Below, in pieces: positions 8,832-16,431 of a stretch of 64,000 nucleotides of DNA (its first letter is position 1; every line of letters begins with the position of its first letter). Position numbers and translations under genes: made by a program. The notes under the pieces were generated by a model. That model ran no database searches and had not been told where the DNA came from. It was given only the letters and a program-made list of their open reading frames with translations. Origin of the DNA: Caulobacter henricii (GTDB lineage: Bacteria > Pseudomonadota > Alphaproteobacteria > Caulobacterales > Caulobacteraceae); assembly GCF_001414055.1 (NCBI RefSeq), contig NZ_CP013002.1, positions 1,054,001-1,118,000 on the forward strand. Reading direction: 5' to 3'.

Positions 8832-9322
8832 CCCATCTCGCATCCTCGCTGCCCCCGGCTGAAAAGGGACGCATCACCGGCTGGCATGTTCTGGCCGGCA
8901 TGGTGACGTTTTTCGCCCTGATCATTGCCGTGGACACCCTGTTCATCGTCCAGGCCTATCGCAGCTTTTCGGGAGAGGTGGCTTCAAACCCCTATGAGGC
9001 CGGACTGGCCTTCAACCGCACCCTGGCCCAGCGCCAGCGCGAGGAAGCGCTTGGCTGGGCCGCCGTGATCGAGCGCCCCGAGCCCGGCGTTGTCGCCCTG
9101 CGGATGTCGGACAAGGCCGGGCGGCCGCTCTCAAACCTGTCTCTGACAGGGGTGCTGGAGCGTCCGGCGACTGAAACGGGCCGGCAAACCCTGAACTTCA
9201 AGCCGGCGGGCGAGGGTTGGTACCGGGCCGAGGCGCGACTGGACGGGGCCTGGGATCTGCACGCCACCGCCCGCAATGCGAGCGAAAAGTTCGAGATCGA
9301 AAGCCGTCTGGTGGCTCCATGA
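8828..9322 (+). CDS. ccoH: cbb3 oxidase assembly protein CcoH/FixH
   Basis: 164 aa. One membrane helix (about residues 18-40, GWHVLAGMVTFFALIIAVDT) is followed by a periplasmic FixH domain including the typical NPYEAGLAFN sequence. FixH/CcoH is needed for stable assembly of CcoN with the heme subunits. It overlaps ccoG and ccoI by 4 nt on each side. Confidence 0.93.
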   Translation: MTHLASSLPPAEKGRITGWHVLAGMVTFFALIIAVDTLFIVQAYRSFSGEVASNPYEAGLAFNRTLAQRQREEALGWAAVIERPEPGVVALRMSDKAGRPLSNLSLTGVLERPATETGRQTLNFKPAGEGWYRAEARLDGAWDLHATARNASEKFEIESRLVAP

Positions 9323-11499
9323 CCGCGTCTCTTGCCGTTCCTCGCGATCTCGAGGCCTTCGTCCGGCGTGATGCCTCGGGCAGGGGGCGGCTGGAGTTGC
9401 TGGTCAATGGGGCCCGCTGCGCCGGCTGTATCGGCAAGATCGAAAAGGCCGTCGCCGCCTTGCCCGGCGTGGACGGCGCGCGCCTCAACCTGACGACCGG
9501 CAAGCTGGCGGTCGATCTCAGGGCCGTATCGGCCAATCCTGATCGGGTCGTCGAAGCCGTTGAAGGTCTGGGCTACCGAGCCTGCCTGTTTGACCCGAGC
9601 GAGGCCGCCGCCGCCCAGGACCGGGAGGGCCGCGAGCTGGCCGTAGCCCTCGGCGTCGCGGGCTTCGGTGCCGGCAACGTGATGATGTTCACCGTCCCCG
9701 CCTGGGCAGGCCTGTTCGGCCAGGAGCTGAACGCCTCAACCCTGACGGTGATGTACTGGATGGCGGCGATCATCGCGACGCCCTGCGCCCTGTTCGCCGG
9801 CAGGCCTTTTTTCAGGTCGGCCTGGGCCTCCTTGCGGCGCGGCAAGGCCAATATGGATGTGCCGATCTCGATCGGCGTGATCCTGACCCTGATCGTCAGC
9901 TTTTCCGAGACCATTCTGGGCGGGCCACACGCCTATTTCGACGCGGCGGTCACCCTGCTGTTTCTGCTGCTGATCGGCCGCTACCTGGATCACCGCCTGC
10001 GCAGTACAGCCCGGTCGGCGGCCCGCGACCTCCTGGCCCTGCAGACACCGTTCGCCGTGCGGCTGGTCGGGCCCCTGGAGCAGGGGGTTCCGATCGCCGA
10101 GGTTCGGGTGGGCGACCGCCTGGTTGTGGCACCGGGCGACCGCATTCCCGTCGATGGCCGCGTGGAAAACGGGCAGTCGACCCTCGACAATGCGCTGATC
10201 ACCGGTGAGACCGCCGTGGCCGCTGTTGCTCCCGGCTCGCCCGTCCATGCCGGCGCGCTCAATCTCAGCGGCCGTCTGGTGATGGAGGCCACGGCGCGCA
10301 GCGAGGATTCCACCCTGGCGGCTATCGGTCGCTTGATGGAGGCCGGGGCCCAGAGCCGTTCCAACTATGTGCGCCTGGCGGACAAGGCGGCCGCTCTCTA
10401 TGTCCCCGTGGTTCATAGCCTGGCGGCCCTGACCTTCGTCGGCGGCTGGGCCCTGGGCCTGGGGCCGCGCGAAGCCCTGCTGCGGGCCGCTGCTGTTCTG
10501 ATCGTCACCTGTCCCTGCGCGCTGGGCCTGGCGGTGCCCGCCGTCCAGATCGCCGCCAGCAGCCGGCTCTTCCGTCGCGGGGTGCTGGTCAAGTCCGGGG
10601 CCGCGCTGGAGCGCCTGGCCGAGATTGACCATGTGGTCTTCGACAAGACAGGTGTCCTGACAGAGGGTCAGCCCCGGCTGCTTGATGCGCCCGCTCATCT
10701 GGTCGCCATGGCCGCGCCACTGGCCCGGGCGTCACGTCATCCCCTGGCGCGTGCCCTGGCGGCCGAGGCCGGTGCTGGACCCGTTGCCGAGGCCTGTGTG
10801 GAAACCGCCGGCCAGGGCGTCGAAGGCCTGATCGACGGCCGCCGCGCGCGCCTTGGCCGAGCAGCCTTTGTGGGCCTGCAGAGCGCGGGCGCGCTCGAAA
10901 CCGAACTTTGGTTCGGGTTCGAGGATGATGTGAAGATCCGCTTCGCATTCGAGGACCAGCCGCGCGCCGACGCCGCCGCGACCATTTCAGGCCTCAAGGC
11001 CATGGGGCTGAGCGTGGAGATCCTGTCCGGCGATCTGGCCGGGCCGGTGGAACGGGTGGCTAAGGCTGTGGGACTGGACGTCACCGCTTGGCGCGCCGGT
11101 CTGACACCCCTCGAGAAGTCTGCGGCCATCGATGCGTTGAAGGCCTCCGGGCGGCGGGTCCTGATGGTGGGAGACGGCCTCAATGACGCCGCTGCGCTGG
11201 CCCGGGCCCATGCCTCCATGGCCCCGTCTGCGGCGGTGGATGCAGCACAGAGCGCGGCCGATCTGGTTTTCACCGGCGAGCGCCTGTCGGTGGTCATTGA
11301 GGCCATTGTAACGGCCCGCACAGCCAGACGGCGCGCCCTGGAGAATTTCGCCTTCTCGGCCCTCTACAATGTTGTCGCGGCTCCGGCGGCCATGGCCGGT
11401 CTGCTCAATCCGTTCATTGCCGCCCTGGCGATGTCGGGCTCATCGATGGTCGTGCTGCTCAATGCCCTGCGGCCCGGCTCGGTCAGGATGCCCAAATGA
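9319..11499 (+). CDS. ccoI: copper-translocating P1B-type ATPase for cbb3 assembly
   Basis: 726 aa from the ATG overlapping the ccoH stop; the longer open frame runs inside ccoH. An N-terminal heavy-metal-associated domain has GARCAGCIGK near residue 35. Eight membrane helices follow, with TCPCALGLAVP marking the CPC metal site. The phosphorylation loop DKTGVLTEG and hinge GDGLNDAAAL are intact. Members in this context (CcoI/FixI) export copper to the periplasm for insertion in CcoN rather than for detoxification. Confidence 0.96.
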   Translation: MTASLAVPRDLEAFVRRDASGRGRLELLVNGARCAGCIGKIEKAVAALPGVDGARLNLTTGKLAVDLRAVSANPDRVVEAVEGLGYRACLFDPSEAAAAQDREGRELAVALGVAGFGAGNVMMFTVPAWAGLFGQELNASTLTVMYWMAAIIATPCALFAGRPFFRSAWASLRRGKANMDVPISIGVILTLIVSFSETILGGPHAYFDAAVTLLFLLLIGRYLDHRLRSTARSAARDLLALQTPFAVRLVGPLEQGVPIAEVRVGDRLVVAPGDRIPVDGRVENGQSTLDNALITGETAVAAVAPGSPVHAGALNLSGRLVMEATARSEDSTLAAIGRLMEAGAQSRSNYVRLADKAAALYVPVVHSLAALTFVGGWALGLGPREALLRAAAVLIVTCPCALGLAVPAVQIAASSRLFRRGVLVKSGAALERLAEIDHVVFDKTGVLTEGQPRLLDAPAHLVAMAAPLARASRHPLARALAAEAGAGPVAEACVETAGQGVEGLIDGRRARLGRAAFVGLQSAGALETELWFGFEDDVKIRFAFEDQPRADAAATISGLKAMGLSVEILSGDLAGPVERVAKAVGLDVTAWRAGLTPLEKSAAIDALKASGRRVLMVGDGLNDAAALARAHASMAPSAAVDAAQSAADLVFTGERLSVVIEAIVTARTARRRALENFAFSALYNVVAAPAAMAGLLNPFIAALAMSGSSMVVLLNALRPGSVRMPK

Positions 11500-11663
11500 C
11501 GATCCTGCTGTTTCTGGCCCCGGCTTCGGTGGCTCTGGGGGGCCTTGGTCTCGCGGCCTTCCTGTGGACCATGAGGTCGGGTCAGTATGATGACCCCAAG
11601 GGCGATGCCGAGCGCATCCTGTATGATCATCTGGAAGACCTTCCGCCGCCGCGCGCCGATTGA
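11496..11663 (+). CDS. ccoS: cbb3 oxidase maturation protein CcoS
   Basis: 55 aa, starting at the ATG that overlaps the ccoI stop. An N-terminal membrane helix (LLFLAPASVALGGLGLAAFLW) is followed by SGQYDDPKGDAERIL, the conserved CcoS/FixS signature. CcoS is needed for cofactor insertion in the oxidase. It is the last gene of the cco operon, and the FixK box of hemN begins inside its stop codon. Confidence 0.93.
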   Translation: MTILLFLAPASVALGGLGLAAFLWTMRSGQYDDPKGDAERILYDHLEDLPPPRAD

Positions 11664-11673
11664 TCCAGATCAC
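11660..11673. promoter_or_regulatory. FixK/FNR box upstream of hemN
   Basis: TTGAT-CCAG-ATCAC matches the consensus TTGAT-N4-ATCAA in 9 of 10 positions. Its centre is about 62 bp before the hemN start, the same spacing as the ccoN box. It overlaps the last codons of ccoS. Confidence 0.8.
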
Positions 11674-11728
11674 GGTTGCTGGGGGAGCAGCATGGAAAAG
11701 TCGCGGTCGAGTTTGAGGAGCCTCGACC

Positions 11729-13126
11729 ATGACGACCGCCACGCTGACCAAAATCGCCGTCGCAGACCCAGTGGTGACGCCCCGACCGTCGGCGTTTGAC
11801 GTCCGAGACAGTCGCGCGCCGCGCTACACCAGCTATCCGACGGCCCTGCAGTTCACCGGCGCGGTAGACAGCGAGGTCTATGGCCAGTGGTTGGCCGCTC
11901 TGGACCCGGCCGAGCGCGTATCGCTCTACGTCCATGTGCCGTTCTGCTCCCGGCTTTGCTGGTACTGCGGTTGCCATACCCGCGTGGTCAACAAGGCCAG
12001 CCTGATCAGTGACTATGTCGAGAACCTGGTCGAAGAGCTCGCCCTGGTCGAGGCCCGGCTGCCAGGCCGACTGGGTGCCGGAGCTCTGCACCTCGGCGGT
12101 GGCACACCCAACATGCTGTCGCGCGACGACCTGGTCCGGCTGTTCGGTGCGCTCAGGCATGTGTTTCGCTTTGCGCCGGGAATCGAGATTTCGGCGGAGC
12201 TTGATCCCGCCACCCTGACCGAAGCCTGGGTCAAGGCCGCCGCCTATCATGGCCTAACCCGGGCCAGCCTGGGGGTGCAGGATCTCGCACCCCATGTTCA
12301 GGAAGCGGTCAATCGCATCGAGCCATTCGAGACTGTGCAGCGTGCGGTGGGCTGGTTGCGGGCGGCCGGGGTCGCCTCGATCAATCTCGACCTGATGTAT
12401 GGCCTGCCGCGCCAGACCATCGCCGATGTCCGCTCCACCCTTGATGCCGTCCTGACCCTTCGGCCCGAGCGCATCGCCCTTTTCGGCTATGCCCACGTGC
12501 CATGGGCCAAGCCGCATCAGAGGCTGCTGCCTGAAGCCGAACTGCCGGGGGCGGAAGCCCGCTTCGAGCAGAGCCAGGCCGCCGCCGAGCGCCTGGTGGC
12601 GGCCGGCTATGTCGCGATCGGCATCGACCATTTCGCCCTGCCGGAAGATGGTCTGGCGGTGACCAAGGCCGCCGGCCGGCTGAGGCGCAACTTCCAGGGC
12701 TATACGGCTGACACCTGCCAGACCCTGCTGGGTTTTGGGGCCTCTTCGATCGGCCGCCTGCCACAGGGTTATGTCCAGAACCTTCCGGCCGAAGTCGCCT
12801 GGCGCGACGCGATCGCCTCCGGCCGCCTTCCGGTCGCCCGCGGCCTGCAGATGACGGAGGACGATCGCCTGCGTGGCGAGGTGATCGAGCGCCTGATGTG
12901 CGATTTCAGCGTCGACCTGTCCCGGGTCGCGCTCGGCCACGGGTTTGGTGTCTCGGTGTTTGCTGAAGATCTGGCGGCCTTGCAGGCCCTGGTCCACGAA
13001 GGTCTGGCCGTAGTCCGGGACAACAGGGTCGAGGTGACGACGCGTGGCCGCCCCTATGTTCGTCTGATCGCTCAGGTGTTTGACCGCCGTTCAACCGGCG
13101 GCGACGGCTTTTCCAAGGTCATCTAG
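11729..13126 (+). CDS. hemN: oxygen-independent coproporphyrinogen III oxidase (radical SAM)
   Basis: 465 aa from ATG with GAGGAG about 9 nt upstream. The radical SAM cysteines C73, C77 and C80 form CSRLCWYC, preceded by YVHVPF; GGGTPN and the DLMYGLPRQT segment follow as expected for HemN. The enzyme converts coproporphyrinogen III to protoporphyrinogen IX without oxygen, giving heme when oxygen is low. Placement after ccoNOQPGHIS with its own FixK box ties heme supply to high-affinity oxidase synthesis. Confidence 0.97.
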   Translation: MTTATLTKIAVADPVVTPRPSAFDVRDSRAPRYTSYPTALQFTGAVDSEVYGQWLAALDPAERVSLYVHVPFCSRLCWYCGCHTRVVNKASLISDYVENLVEELALVEARLPGRLGAGALHLGGGTPNMLSRDDLVRLFGALRHVFRFAPGIEISAELDPATLTEAWVKAAAYHGLTRASLGVQDLAPHVQEAVNRIEPFETVQRAVGWLRAAGVASINLDLMYGLPRQTIADVRSTLDAVLTLRPERIALFGYAHVPWAKPHQRLLPEAELPGAEARFEQSQAAAERLVAAGYVAIGIDHFALPEDGLAVTKAAGRLRRNFQGYTADTCQTLLGFGASSIGRLPQGYVQNLPAEVAWRDAIASGRLPVARGLQMTEDDRLRGEVIERLMCDFSVDLSRVALGHGFGVSVFAEDLAALQALVHEGLAVVRDNRVEVTTRGRPYVRLIAQVFDRRSTGGDGFSKVI

Positions 13127-13138
13127 CGCCTGCGCCCC

Positions 13139-13155
13139 CCGCCGTCTGGCGGCGG
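13139..13155 (+). terminator. possible terminator hairpin after hemN
   Basis: CCGCCG-TCTGG-CGGCGG forms a 6-bp GC hairpin 12 nt after the hemN stop. There is no T tract, so termination would have to be weak or Rho-assisted. Confidence 0.35.
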
Positions 13156-13178
13156 ATTGGGACGATCATGGGTCTGTC

Positions 13179-13192
13179 TTGACACCAATCAA
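13179..13192. promoter_or_regulatory. FixK/FNR box upstream of the winged-helix/Crp operon
   Basis: TTGAC-ACCA-ATCAA matches TTGAT-N4-ATCAA in 9 of 10 positions. The centre is about 53 bp before the ATG at 13239. As the operon includes a Crp/Fnr regulator with matching recognition-helix residues, autoregulation or control by FixK is likely. Confidence 0.72.
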
Positions 13193-13238
13193 TTCGCGCC
13201 GGCGCGGAAAGGGCAAGCTTGTAGCAGGGAGACTATCG

Positions 13239-13703
13239 ATGCCGGCCACTTCGCCATCCTTGCTCGAGCGCCAGTACCTCGATCTGGGCACGGACTACCT
13301 TTTGCAGACGGTCGCGCTTTTGGGTCGGCTGTTTGACGGGGATGTTTCGCGCGGCCTCGTCTATCTGACGGCCTTGAAGGCCTCGTCCCTTGCCCTGAGC
13401 AAAGTACACTTGCCCGCTGAAGGCGAACTTGACGGTGATGATCCGCGCCGTCCGGTGAGCCTGTCGTCGATCGCCCGGGCCCTGTCCATGCCGGTAGAGA
13501 CCACGCGCCGGCAGGTCGTGCGCCTTGAGCAGGATGGACTGGTTGACCGGACGGCCAATGGCGGCGTGAAGGTTCGGTTCGCCACACTCGACTGCCAGGA
13601 GCTGACGGAGGCGCTCGCCGCCAATCGGCTCAATGTTCAGAAGCTGGGCAGCGCGGTTCAGTGTCTTCTGGCCGATACCGTGTCTCGCCGGAAAAGTGCA
13701 TGA
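13239..13703 (+). CDS. winged-helix DNA-binding protein of unknown function
   Basis: 154 aa from ATG with AGGGAGA just upstream. The N-terminal half is helical; residues about 85-115 form a winged-helix motif (SIARALSMPVETTRRQV followed by LEQDGLVDR and a short beta wing), as in MarR/GntR-like regulators. No ligand domain is recognisable. It overlaps the downstream Crp/Fnr gene by 4 nt and has a FixK box in its promoter, so it probably acts in the same low-oxygen circuit. Target genes cannot be predicted. Confidence 0.78.
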   Translation: MPATSPSLLERQYLDLGTDYLLQTVALLGRLFDGDVSRGLVYLTALKASSLALSKVHLPAEGELDGDDPRRPVSLSSIARALSMPVETTRRQVVRLEQDGLVDRTANGGVKVRFATLDCQELTEALAANRLNVQKLGSAVQCLLADTVSRRKSA

Positions 13704-14452
13704 CCATCCACGCGGAGCGGTTTGACCCGATCGAGCGCACCGGGGCGCGGCGGCCGCCCGCCGGCCGTCGCGCGGATGGCCTGGCCGGATTTGGCCTTTT
13801 CGCCGATCTGACCCTGGCGGATCGCGCGGCCCTGCTCGATGCAGCCGGAAGCCTGACCTTTGACAAGGGGGATCCGATCCGGGCCGACGATCAGGGGGAC
13901 GACCTGATCGTGCTGCAGGAGGGGATCGCGGCGCTGGGAATTGATGACGATGGTCGCCGTGCGGTGCTGGCCGTCGTCTCAGCGCCCCAGGTGTTGAACC
14001 TGGCCTGCGTCATGGCCAGTACCAGCCCGCTGGCGACGTGGCGGGCGGCGGAACGGTGCCGGGTGCTGTTCGTTCCTCACTCCCTCTTTCTCGGCATGGT
14101 CTCGCGGGATCCGTGCCTTGCAGCCAAGGCGGCTGCCACCCTGGCGAACGACTATCAGGACCTGGTTGCCACCGCTGCGGCGCAGCGACTGCGCTGTGCC
14201 CAGGAACGGCTGGCCGATTTCCTGCTGTCCTTGTCGGCGGGGGCCTCTGGCTGCGCCGAGATACGCCTGCCTTACTCGAAGCATCTGTTGGCGTCGCTGC
14301 TCGGGATGACGCCGGAAAACCTGTCGCGAACCATGGCTGCCCTCGGTCCCTTCGGGGTATCGGTGCAGGGGGCCGACATCCGGATCGCCGATCGTCAGAG
14401 TTTGCGTGCTGCTGTAGGCCGGCTCGGCGCCAGCGTTCGATCAGGCCCCTGA
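13700..14452 (+). CDS. Crp/Fnr-family transcription regulator (FixK-like recognition helix)
   Basis: 250 aa from the ATG overlapping the previous stop; an upstream in-frame start lies inside the preceding gene. The cNMP-type beta-roll spans about residues 30-140, then a dimer helix, then an HTH with recognition helix GMTPENLSRTMAAL. E206, S209 and R210 correspond to the E--SR residues of FNR that contact TTGAT half-sites. There is no N-terminal cysteine cluster, so it is not an oxygen-sensing 4Fe-4S FNR. It most resembles FixK-class regulators controlled at expression level or by another signal. The boxes in front of ccoN, hemN and its own operon are plausible targets. Confidence 0.85.
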   Translation: MTIHAERFDPIERTGARRPPAGRRADGLAGFGLFADLTLADRAALLDAAGSLTFDKGDPIRADDQGDDLIVLQEGIAALGIDDDGRRAVLAVVSAPQVLNLACVMASTSPLATWRAAERCRVLFVPHSLFLGMVSRDPCLAAKAAATLANDYQDLVATAAAQRLRCAQERLADFLLSLSAGASGCAEIRLPYSKHLLASLLGMTPENLSRTMAALGPFGVSVQGADIRIADRQSLRAAVGRLGASVRSGP

Positions 14453-14592
14453 TCACGCTCCCCCTGCAAGCCAGAGCATGGCTGGCCTTTCGGGTGTCGG
14501 CGGCGTAGGCGAAGGGCCAAGCTAGGCGTCAGTGCGCCTGGCGCGGAGGTCAGCGTGTTTCATCCATGCCCGCCAAGGTCGCCCGTTACGGC

Positions 14593-14609
14593 GCAGGTCT
14601 TCGGCCTGC
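14593..14609 (-). terminator. hairpin downstream of tRNA-Lys
   Basis: GCAGGTC-TTC-GGCCTGC is a 7-bp hairpin (one G-T pair) about 45 nt past the 3' end of the minus-strand tRNA gene. No T tract follows, so its role as terminator is uncertain. Confidence 0.3.
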
Positions 14610-14651
14610 CCCCAAGGGGAAGGTTCAACATCTTGAAGTTTAAGCGGAAAA

Positions 14652-14727
<76 letters not shown>

Positions 14728-14808
14728 GCTCGGTCCGAAGCTCTTGACTGCCCCGGCGGCGAGGCGCGGAACATACGCAAAGATTCCTGGAACGCAAGGG
14801 ACTATTTC

Positions 14809-15147
14809 GTGGCTAGACGAGACATCAGCGGCGCGGTCGATTTCGCCTATCTCGAGGGGTTCGCGGCCGGCGATGCCGGGGTGGTCGATGAGGTGCTGGC
14901 GCTGTTTCGCGAACAGGCCGCAATGTGGACCCCCATGCTCGATCCGGCCCATGCCGGATGGCGTGATGCGGTGCATACGGTCAAGGGCGCGGCGCGGGGG
15001 GTCGGGGCCTTTGCACTGGGCGAGGTCTGCGAACGGGCCGAGGCCGGCCAGGAGAGCCTGGAGGGGGTCAAGACCGCGCTCGACGCCGCCTTGCTGGACA
15101 TTGCCGCCTATGCCCACGAACAGATGCTGAGGTCGCTGAAGGGCTGA
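14809..15147 (+). CDS. histidine phosphotransfer (Hpt) domain protein
   Basis: 112 aa from a GTG preceded by AAGGGA. The whole protein is one Hpt four-helix domain, with the phosphorylatable histidine in AVHTVKGAARGVGA at about residue 46-47. Hpt proteins relay phosphoryl groups between hybrid kinases and response regulators. No kinase or regulator gene adjoins it. The hybrid kinase at 44384-46918 ends in a receiver and lacks its own Hpt, but a link between them is only a possibility. Confidence 0.88.
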   Translation: MARRDISGAVDFAYLEGFAAGDAGVVDEVLALFREQAAMWTPMLDPAHAGWRDAVHTVKGAARGVGAFALGEVCERAEAGQESLEGVKTALDAALLDIAAYAHEQMLRSLKG

Positions 15148-15237
15148 GCCGCCAGGGCGCGTCAAATAAAGGATGTGTAATTGGAGGCTTGCTCGCCGCC
15201 CGGCTAAGCTGGCGCGTCAATCAACGGAGCCCCATCC

Positions 15238-16068
15238 ATGCCCCCCAGCCCCTGGCATCATCAGCGCAACGCCAATGTCGCCGACGACATCGACTTCGAC
15301 ATCAAGGGGCAGGAGCTCCAGTTCGTCGAGATCGAGCTGGATCCGGGCGAGAGCGCCATAGCCGAGGCCGGTGCCTTTGTCTGGAAGGACGCCAGTGTCG
15401 AGATGACCACGGTGTTCGGCGACGGCTCGGGCGAACAGGGCGGCGGCTTCATGGGCAAGCTGCTGGGGGCCGGAAAGCGGCTGATCACCGGCGAAAGCCT
15501 GTTCACCACCGTCTTCACAAACACCGGCCAGGGCAAGGCGCGGGTCGCCTTCGCCTCGCCGACTCCGGGTTCGATCCTGCCTCTGAACCTGGGCCAGCTG
15601 GGTGGCCAGCTGATCTGCCAGAAGGACAGCTTCCTGGCCGCCGCGCGCGGGGTGTCCATCGGCATTCACTTCCAGAAGCGGATGATGACCGGCCTGTTCG
15701 GCGGTGAGGGCTTCATCATGCAGAAGCTGGAGGGTGACGGCTGGGTGTTCGTCCAGATGGGCGGAACCCTGGTCGAGCGCGAGCTTCAGCCGGGCGAGGA
15801 ACTGCACATCGATACCGGCTGTTTGGCCGCCTACACCCCCGATGTTGACTTCGACCTGGTCATGGCCGGCGGGGTCAAGAGCGTGCTGTTTGGTGGCGAG
15901 GGCCTGTTCTTTGCTCGCCTGCGCGGGCCGGGCAAGGTCTGGATCCAGTCCCTGCCGTTCTCGCGTCTGGCGGGCCGGATGATGCAGGCCGCTGCAGGCC
16001 AGGGCGGCAACCAGGGTGAAGGTTCGCTACTGGGCGGCCTGGGTGACCTGATCGGCGGCAACCGATAG
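15238..16068 (+). CDS. AIM24 / TIGR00266 family protein
   Basis: 276 aa, ATG with GGAG about 9 nt upstream. The sequence is rich in beta strands with repeated Gly-Glu-Gly turns (ITGESLFTTVF, GGEGFIMQKL, FGGEGLFFARL), which is the signature of the TIGR00266/AIM24 family. The last 30 residues are Gly/Gln-rich. The molecular function of bacterial members is not established. The N-terminus has no signal peptide, so it is probably cytoplasmic. Its end converges with the chorismate mutase gene. Confidence 0.88.
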   Translation: MPPSPWHHQRNANVADDIDFDIKGQELQFVEIELDPGESAIAEAGAFVWKDASVEMTTVFGDGSGEQGGGFMGKLLGAGKRLITGESLFTTVFTNTGQGKARVAFASPTPGSILPLNLGQLGGQLICQKDSFLAAARGVSIGIHFQKRMMTGLFGGEGFIMQKLEGDGWVFVQMGGTLVERELQPGEELHIDTGCLAAYTPDVDFDLVMAGGVKSVLFGGEGLFFARLRGPGKVWIQSLPFSRLAGRMMQAAAGQGGNQGEGSLLGGLGDLIGGNR

Positions 16069-16095
16069 ATGAGGCGTGGGCTGGGGCTTGATGCC

Positions 16096-16425
16096 TCAGC
16101 CCTTGGTCTTGTCCCAACTGTCGTACTCATAGGCAATGCAGCGATCGATCAGGGTGCGCCATACGGGCTCGGCGATCGATTCTGACAGGCCCGCCTCGCG
16201 TGCGGCGGCCTTGACCTTGCTGACCACGTCCTCGATCCGGGGGCGGTCAAAGACTTTGGTGCGGTCGGCCTTGATGCGGGCAGCCGCCGCCATATAGCCC
16301 TGACGCTCGGTCAATAGGGCCACCAGGGCGCGGTCCAGGGCATCAACGCCCTGACGCACGTCGAGCATGGTCTGGCAGTCGTCGGGAACCAGCCGTTCGC
16401 CGACCTCGATCTTTGTCTTGACCAT
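16096..16425 (-). CDS. chorismate mutase (AroQ type)
   Basis: 109 aa, a monofunctional AroQ-fold chorismate mutase that turns chorismate into prephenate. Typical helical motifs are seen: VDALDRALVALLTERQGYM (H1), IKADRTKVFDRPRIEDVV (H2) and an arginine-rich C-terminal helix with WRTLIDRCIAYEYD. It lies 6 nt after the LysR gene on the same strand, so they are probably co-transcribed. A PchB-like isochorismate-pyruvate lyase role is possible, but no salicylate genes are nearby. Confidence 0.88.
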   Translation of the reverse strand: MVKTKIEVGERLVPDDCQTMLDVRQGVDALDRALVALLTERQGYMAAAARIKADRTKVFDRPRIEDVVSKVKAAAREAGLSESIAEPVWRTLIDRCIAYEYDSWDKTKG

Positions 16426-16431
16426 GTAGCT

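Noticed and set aside
9319-11499. Copper-detoxifying CopA-type ATPase instead of CcoI
   Set aside because: Tight overlap with ccoH and ccoS places it in the oxidase assembly operon; the separate multicopper-oxidase locus at 55.7 kb handles copper resistance.
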